A stretch of DNA of 8,345 bases. Source: UBA1443 sp964445745 (GTDB taxonomy: Bacteria > Omnitrophota > Omnitrophia > Omnitrophales > Aquincolibacteriaceae). This document shows positions 1-4,141 of the stretch, piece by piece; the first letter of the stretch is position 1, and every line of letters starts with the position of its first letter. The stretch is taken from the NCBI GenBank assembly GCA_964445745.1, contig CAYULU010000049.1, forward strand, positions 1 to 8,345. The letters are read 5' to 3'. The notes under the pieces are model-generated. The model did no database searches, was not told the DNA's origin, and saw only the letters and a list, made by a program, of their open reading frames with translations. The position numbers and the translations under genes are program-made.

Positions 1-287
1 CCCTCGAGGTAGCCGACGCGGCCTCCGTGGCCTGGCTCGCTGGGCTCGAGCAGCCCACCGAGGCCGACATCGCCCGGGGCGAGCAGCTCGTCCAGGCCCT
101 CGAGGCCGCTCACGCGACCCTCACCCGGGCCCGTGAGGCCCTCGTGGCGGGCCAGGACGCGCTCCAGGACGTCCGCGAGGCGCTGGCCGTGCTGCGCGTG
201 GCGGCCTCTCTGCTGGGCGCTCAGGCACCGCCGGGACTGGCGACGGCGCTGACCGAGGCGGATCGGGTGATCGGGGGTGCCTCGTGA
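1..287 (+). CDS. Partial helical/coiled-coil protein, C-terminal end (gene A)
   Basis: The reading frame is open from base 3 to the TGA at 285-287, so only the last 94 residues are seen. A GTG at 27 could act as a start but has no ribosome binding site, and the frame runs through it to the window edge, so the gene most likely begins upstream. The visible part is Ala/Leu/Glu/Arg-rich with regularly spaced Leu, Val and Ala, and is expected to form long amphipathic helices or a coiled coil. It has no Cys, no membrane segment and no recognised motif. Its stop overlaps the GTG of the next gene by four bases. A structural or assembly role is possible from context, but the function is unknown. Confidence 0.7.
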   Translation, partial: LEVADAASVAWLAGLEQPTEADIARGEQLVQALEAAHATLTRAREALVAGQDALQDVREALAVLRVAASLLGAQAPPGLATALTEADRVIGGAS

Positions 288-487
288 GCGCCCTCGGCAC
301 CGCCCTCCGAATCCTCCGCGACCCCGTGGTCCGGGCCGTGGCCGTCCCGCTGATCGAGTCGATCGTCGCGTGGGCCCGCGGGGGCAATCGCCCAGCCTGG
401 CTCGACGGGGCGCTTCGGGACGTGCCGTCGATCGACGGGGCGGTCCAGGCGCTCGAGGCCGCCAAGGACCGGAGGGGGCGACGGTGA
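284..487 (+). CDS. Small protein of unknown function (67 aa, gene B)
   Basis: The GTG start overlaps the previous stop as GTGA, with a G-rich stretch (273-277) upstream as a weak ribosome binding site. The first 30 residues form a moderately hydrophobic amphipathic helix (ALRILRDPVVRAVAVPLIES, then IVAWA). A Trp/Pro-containing turn, a second acidic-to-basic helix and a very basic end (KDRRGRR) follow. The charges make a true transmembrane span unlikely, although peripheral membrane binding is possible. I do not recognise the family. Its place directly before two tiny membrane proteins and two lysis enzymes suggests it belongs to the lysis region or to the end of a structural block. The reading frame is supported by the tight overlaps at both ends. 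Confidence 0.65.
   Translation: MSALGTALRILRDPVVRAVAVPLIESIVAWARGGNRPAWLDGALRDVPSIDGAVQALEAAKDRRGRR
471..478 (+). promoter_or_regulatory. Strong ribosome binding site for the 39-aa membrane protein
   Basis: GGAGGGGG lies five bases before the GTG at 484. It fixes 484 as the start rather than the in-frame ATG at 277, which would give a much longer product overlapping nearly all of gene B. Confidence 0.65.
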
Positions 488-603
488 GCGACTTCGACTG
501 GGGGCTGGTCAACGGGATCAACCTGGGCCTGTCGTTCGCGGCGTTCGTCGCCGTCGTCGCGCACATCGCTTGGCCCGCGATCCGAGCGAGGTGGTCAAAG
601 TGA
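484..603 (+). CDS. Tiny single-pass membrane protein, holin candidate (39 aa, gene C)
   Basis: The frame starts at a GTG overlapping the previous stop (GTGA), behind the strongest ribosome binding site in this part of the window. The 39-residue product has an acidic N-terminus (MSDFDWG), a hydrophobic stretch at about residues 11-31 rich in Phe, Val and Ala, and a basic C-terminus (RARWSK). The charge pattern predicts the N-terminus outside and the C-terminus in the cytoplasm. That profile, plus the position just before two muralytic genes, fits a small phage holin or a holin partner, but holins share no diagnostic motif, so this is inferred from context. Other small membrane proteins of a phage lysis or superinfection-exclusion system would look the same. 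Confidence 0.65.
   Translation: MSDFDWGLVNGINLGLSFAAFVAVVAHIAWPAIRARWSK
589..594 (+). promoter_or_regulatory. Ribosome binding site for the 33-aa membrane protein
   Basis: AGGTGG (inside GAGGTGG, 588-594) stands five bases before the GTG at 600. It supports a real start for an ORF that would otherwise be dismissed as too short. Confidence 0.55.
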
Positions 604-701
604 GCGGCCGCACCGACGGCTCCGAGTGGGCCTGGCTCGCGTTCGCGATCGGGTCGCTCTTCCTCGGCGTGTGGGCGGTGACGGGCGGGTGCCAGTGGTG
701 A
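600..701 (+). CDS. Tiny single-pass membrane protein, second holin/antiholin candidate (33 aa, gene D)
   Basis: The GTG start overlaps the stop of gene C as GTGA, and its own stop overlaps the GTG of gene E in the same way. The 33-residue product has a polar N-terminus (MSGRTDGSEW), a hydrophobic helix at about residues 11-28 (WLAFAIGSLFLGVWAVTG) and the short ending GGCQW. A Cys at residue 31 follows the helix, but TGGC is not a good lipobox and leaves almost no mature protein, so I do not call it a lipoprotein. Two back-to-back tiny membrane proteins before lysis enzymes suggest a holin/antiholin or two-component holin pair. The coupling and the ribosome binding site support translation; the role is inferred. 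Confidence 0.6.
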   Translation: MSGRTDGSEWAWLAFAIGSLFLGVWAVTGGCQW

Positions 702-1228
702 GCCCCGAGGCCGTGCTCGCGGTCCTCCTGTCCCTGCCGACGTGGCAGGGGGACCGTGACGAGACGCCAGAGGAGCGACGCGACCTGCTCGGGCCCGTCG
801 CGGTCGCCATCGCGGCGGCGTCCGAGGACCGGCGAGTCGTCGCCGCCGTCATCGCGCAAGGGCTCCACGAGTCCCGCTACGCCCGCCCGGTCCTCGAGAA
901 CCGGTGCCACGAGATGCCGGCCGGCGCGCGCTGCGACGAGGACGAGTGCGGGAACCCGCGCGCCCGCGGCCCCTGGCAACTGTGGCGCGTCGCCTGTCCG
1001 GCAGCCTACGAGTACGGGGCCGGGACGCAGGAGTCCCTGGTCGAGGAGGCCGCGTGCATCGCGCGTCTCTGGAGTGGCGGACTGCGAAGGTGTCGCGACC
1101 TGCACCCGGCAGGGGATGAGGCGGGCGCGTTTGCCGCTCTGCGTGGTGGCGCGTCGTGCCAGTCGCGCTCATCGGCCGACCGCGCTGCGACCATGCAAAC
1201 CGTGCTGCTCAGGATAGGAGCCGAATGA
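698..1228 (+). CDS. Lysozyme/lytic-transglycosylase-like protein, Cys-rich (176 aa, gene E)
   Basis: A probable peptidoglycan glycan-strand hydrolase. The core shows the layout of goose-type lysozyme/transglycosylase folds: a helix ending in QGLHESRYA with Glu58 as the likely catalytic acid, and then ARGPWQL (residues 89-95), matching the G-x-W/F-Q element that follows the catalytic Glu in these enzymes. The end, with ALRGG, a Cys at 154 and then ADRAATM, resembles the final helices of phage relatives. Seven Cys (70, 79, 84, 100, 120, 132, 154) are unusual and suggest disulfides or a bound metal. No signal peptide is visible, so export would need a holin. The GTG at 698 overlaps the previous stop; an upstream ATG at 626 is rejected because it overlaps gene D. 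It could be an endolysin or a virion-associated wall-drilling enzyme. Confidence 0.7.
   Translation: MSPEAVLAVLLSLPTWQGDRDETPEERRDLLGPVAVAIAAASEDRRVVAAVIAQGLHESRYARPVLENRCHEMPAGARCDEDECGNPRARGPWQLWRVACPAAYEYGAGTQESLVEEAACIARLWSGGLRRCRDLHPAGDEAGAFAALRGGASCQSRSSADRAATMQTVLLRIGAE
1216..1220 (+). promoter_or_regulatory. Ribosome binding site for the CHAP-GH25 endolysin
   Basis: AGGAG (within ATAGGAG) lies four bases before the ATG at 1225. It decides the start in favour of 1225 over the in-frame ATG at 1156, which lies inside gene E and has no ribosome binding site. Confidence 0.7.
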
Positions 1229-2460
1229 CCGACCCTCGCCGCGAACGCATCCTCGCAGAAGCTCGTGCCTGCCTGGGGATGGGCGGTCCCGAGCCGTGGG
1301 CGACGGAGATGGGGATCAAGGGTGCCATGCCCTCGACCTCGTACTGCGGGCTCGGGGTGCGCGCGGTGTGGCGTCGTTCCGGGCTCGTGGTGCCGGACTG
1401 GATCATCGGCAGCGCGAACCTGAAGGGGCTCACCAAGACAACGAAACCGCAACCAGCCGACCTCATCCAGTGGCGCGGCGACCTCGGACACCAGAGTCTC
1501 TTTGTGCGGAGCGAGGGATCGATCATCGTCTCGATCGACTGGAACACGACGGGCAAGGACCGCGAGGGCAAGCACTCGGCATCAACCGTCGCCGAGAAGC
1601 GCCGCGCCTCTGCCGACGTCCTGGCGTACTACTCCGCGCCGCTCTCCGCCGTGGCTCCGCAGCCGGCGCCGGCCCACGGCGGCACCGGGGCGGGGCTCCC
1701 TGCCGACCAGTGCCGAGGGATCGACGTCAGCGAGCACCAGGCGGTCGATGCGGTGGACTGGCGCGCGGCGGTTCGGCTCGGCTACCGCTACGGAATCGCC
1801 CGGCTGACGAACGGGACGACGCGGGACGCGCGTTGCGTCGAGCACTGCCGGCGCATCCGTGACGCTGGCCTCGTCCTCGGCGCCTACGTCTTCCACGTCT
1901 ACTGGCGCACGCCTGCCGAGATGGTCGCTGCGTTTCTCCGGGACTCCGAGGCGTGCGGCTACGGGCTGCCAGGCGACCAGATCCCGTGGCTCGATGTGGA
2001 GTCGTGGACGGGGTCCAGCGGCTACCACCAGGCCGATCCATCATGGTCACCGGTGGCAGAGGAGACGGCAGCGCGGCTCGCTGAGCAGTTCGGATCGGTT
2101 GGGATCTACCTCAATGCGAGCGACTGGGCCGCGATGGGGTGCCCGACGTGGATCGGGCGCTACCCCCTCGCGTGTGCGCACTACACGGAGGCCGCCAATC
2201 CGCTCACGGCGGGCGGGATCCAGTGGTCGTGGTGGCAGCACCGGGTCGCACCGATCCCCGGCGTCTGCACCGTGCGCATCGACCAGTCGATCGCGCGCCT
2301 GCCGCTGCCGACAATCCGCCAGCCCGACGCGCAGCCCGCTCACCACGAGGAGCAGCGCGTCGACGGCGGCTGGATCGACGTCCCCTGGGACCGCGCCGAG
2401 CACAACCGGCTCCGCAACGCCGCCGAGGCCCGCAAGACCGACCGCGGCGAGTACGACTGA
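1225..2460 (+). CDS. Two-domain endolysin: CHAP-like N-terminus plus GH25 muramidase (411 aa, gene F)
   Basis: A peptidoglycan hydrolase with two predicted activities. Residues 1-140 look like a papain-fold CHAP domain: Cys41 in STSYCGLGVRAVWRRSGL (nucleophile context), His89 in DLIQWRGDLGHQSLFV, and a following strand with SIDWNT (103-108) where relatives carry the third polar residue. A Pro/Ala/Gly linker (about 145-160) leads to a GH25 domain (162-357): GIDVS with Asp167, PWLDVES with Asp257 and proton donor Glu259, QWSWWQH, and RIDQS with Asp353. All usual GH25 acidic residues are present. A charged tail of about 55 residues follows, with no recognised wall-binding repeat. Expected activities are cleavage of peptide cross-bridges or the amide bond (CHAP) and of the MurNAc-GlcNAc bond (GH25). 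The ATG overlaps the stop of gene E. GH25 is the surer call; CHAP rests on the Cys and His contexts. Confidence 0.85.
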   Translation: MTDPRRERILAEARACLGMGGPEPWATEMGIKGAMPSTSYCGLGVRAVWRRSGLVVPDWIIGSANLKGLTKTTKPQPADLIQWRGDLGHQSLFVRSEGSIIVSIDWNTTGKDREGKHSASTVAEKRRASADVLAYYSAPLSAVAPQPAPAHGGTGAGLPADQCRGIDVSEHQAVDAVDWRAAVRLGYRYGIARLTNGTTRDARCVEHCRRIRDAGLVLGAYVFHVYWRTPAEMVAAFLRDSEACGYGLPGDQIPWLDVESWTGSSGYHQADPSWSPVAEETAARLAEQFGSVGIYLNASDWAAMGCPTWIGRYPLACAHYTEAANPLTAGGIQWSWWQHRVAPIPGVCTVRIDQSIARLPLPTIRQPDAQPAHHEEQRVDGGWIDVPWDRAEHNRLRNAAEARKTDRGEYD

Positions 2461-2466
2461 GGATCC

Positions 2467-4128
2467 ATGGCGTTCCCCGGTAACCGTAGGTGGAAGTGCA
2501 AGCTCACGATCCCGCACGAGAACATACTCGGCGACATCGTGAACGACGGGCTCTTCCGCGTCACCCACGTCACGCTACCCGACGAGTTTCTAACCCTCGA
2601 CGGTGACCAGGCTCCGCAGGACGGCGGCACCGACATCGCGGCAAGCTCCGACGAGCTCGGCACGGTGCAGATCCCGTGCTACGTGCGCCGGTGCGACCTG
2701 AACGCGACCCCGGCCAATTCGCGCGTTCAGATCTGGATCCGTCGCCAGGACGTCGAGGACGCGAGCGACACCGACATCTGGCTCTGGTGGGGCTCGGAGA
2801 CGGAGACGGCCCCCGCAGTCGATGCCAACTACGGCCGTAACGACGTATTCAATGGCACGACGGGCACGGGCGCACCCGTGGCGGCGTGGGGCGTGTGGCT
2901 GTTCGACGAGGATCCGACCGATCCGTCGCCCTGCTACACCGACTATACCGGCAACGGGCACGGGGTGAACGACGGTGGGACCGTCACGCGCGTCGATGCG
3001 ATGGACGTGCGCGGGGCGCAGACCAACGGATACGGCAACTGGGTTGTAGGAGCTGGAACGTGGTCCCCGGGAACCGGGGATTTCACCCTGCTGTGGGCCG
3101 GTGTTTTGGACGGCACTACCGTCTACATCAACGGGACCAATTGGCAGAATCTATTTATTACGACCGGGATCAGGATACAGCACCCGTCTGACTGGTTCTT
3201 TGGCCCCGCGGTAGCTACTACCGGCGCGACCGTGGGGATCTCTCGCGACGGCGGGTCACTGCTACTCGCCAGCGGTAGCGACAGCGACACCGCAACCGGG
3301 ATCGATGCGTACAGTTTCGAGCTTGCCGCATGGCACGTTGAGTCCGACTCCGCCGCGGCGACCGTCTTTGCTGCCTTCCTAGACGCGGCAGTCAATGGGT
3401 ACTGGATCCGCGCCTGGAACGACTGCCTCGTCTCCGAGGCGACGTTCTGGGAGTGCGGCGCGGTCGAGGCGGCGGCGGTGCAGGCGGTCTACACCGTCTC
3501 GCCGATCGCGGTCGGCTCCGAGGTGCGGTACTACGAGCAGCCGCACCCGCAGCAGTGGACGATCGACTTCGACGGGCTCGACGTCGCCGACCAGGACGGG
3601 ACCTACTTCCTCTTTCAGGTGATGGGGTCGGGCGGCGCGTCGGATCATTATGCCTGGTTCGATCTCGATGACGGGTCTGCGGATCCGGAGGTCGCTGACC
3701 GCACGGGTCACGAGGTCAACGTTACCACCGGCGACACGGACGAGGACATCGCGGCAGCAGTCGCGACCGTGCTGGAGGGCGTCACGGGTCTAGACGCGAC
3801 CGTATCGGGCACCGTCGTCACGGTGACAAACGAGCGCGATGGCGAACTCGAGCCGCCAGCGGACGCAACGGGGGCAGTGGCAACCGGCGCCGACATCGAC
3901 ACCGTGGTCCTGGGCGGGACTTCCGACGACGAGATCACCGGCGTGGAAACGAGTACCGGAACCTCGTGGGGAGGGGTGATCGCCGTGACCCGTCCGCGAA
4001 TGGTGACCATTGTGATCATCCGCCCCGGGTATGAGCCAGTCCGGCTCGAGGGGTACGTCGTCCAGCCCGCAAACACACTCGTCCCCGTGTCGCAACGGGT
4101 CGATCTGAACTACTCGAACCCAACGTGA
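2467..4128 (+). CDS. Virion appendage protein with DUF2341-like and concanavalin A-like regions (553 aa, gene G)
   Basis: Residues 10-130 resemble DUF2341: a GGTDIAASSDE stretch in the place of the family's DIRF segment, then VQIWIRR, and WLWWGSE (105-111) where the family has YLYYGN. Residues 139-345 follow as a concanavalin A/LamG-like beta sandwich, opening with VWLFDED and a DYTGNGHG turn and continuing with Trp- and Gly-rich strands (GDFTLLWAG, WFFGPA). After a junction near YYEQPHP (355) comes a third beta-rich domain containing GTYFLF, HYAWFDLDDGSADP, a DEDIAAAV helix and VVTVTN, a pattern seen in phage structural proteins. The protein ends in LNYSNPT, matching the next gene. The likely role is a tail or surface appendage that may bind host glycans. 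The ATG has a close ribosome binding site, GAGG at 2459-2462. Receptor binding is inferred. Confidence 0.65.
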   Translation: MAFPGNRRWKCKLTIPHENILGDIVNDGLFRVTHVTLPDEFLTLDGDQAPQDGGTDIAASSDELGTVQIPCYVRRCDLNATPANSRVQIWIRRQDVEDASDTDIWLWWGSETETAPAVDANYGRNDVFNGTTGTGAPVAAWGVWLFDEDPTDPSPCYTDYTGNGHGVNDGGTVTRVDAMDVRGAQTNGYGNWVVGAGTWSPGTGDFTLLWAGVLDGTTVYINGTNWQNLFITTGIRIQHPSDWFFGPAVATTGATVGISRDGGSLLLASGSDSDTATGIDAYSFELAAWHVESDSAAATVFAAFLDAAVNGYWIRAWNDCLVSEATFWECGAVEAAAVQAVYTVSPIAVGSEVRYYEQPHPQQWTIDFDGLDVADQDGTYFLFQVMGSGGASDHYAWFDLDDGSADPEVADRTGHEVNVTTGDTDEDIAAAVATVLEGVTGLDATVSGTVVTVTNERDGELEPPADATGAVATGADIDTVVLGGTSDDEITGVETSTGTSWGGVIAVTRPRMVTIVIIRPGYEPVRLEGYVVQPANTLVPVSQRVDLNYSNPT

Positions 4129-4141
4129 GAGAGCACCCATG
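4102..4141 (+). repeat. Gene-end/leader cassette, copy 1 (end of gene G to start of gene H)
   Basis: It encodes DLNYSNPT, then CGTGA, a 10-base gap containing GAGCAC and the ATGGC start of gene H. It pairs with the copy at 6332-6371. From the Leu codon through the stop, 19 of 24 bases match, and four of the five differences are silent. Confidence 0.6.

Noticed and set aside
27..29. GTG as the true start of the first gene
   Set aside because: There is no ribosome binding site, and the frame is open to the window edge with the same composition, so a partial gene is more likely.
626..697. Upstream ATG extending the lysozyme-like protein by 24 residues
   Set aside because: The added residues are Arg-rich and would overlap most of gene D. 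The GTG at 698 fits the overlap pattern of the neighbours.
600..701. Lipoprotein (spanin-like) reading of gene D because of the Cys at residue 31
   Set aside because: The residues before the Cys (VTGG) are a poor lipobox, and only three residues would remain after cleavage.
1156..1224. Upstream ATG extending the endolysin by 23 residues
   Set aside because: It lies inside gene E and lacks a ribosome binding site, while AGGAG stands right before the ATG at 1225 with an ATGA overlap.
1859..2542. Plus-strand frame of 227 codons inside the GH25 gene
   Set aside because: The product is Ser/Arg/Thr low-complexity sequence and lies wholly over conserved GH25 coding sequence. It is a frame shadow.
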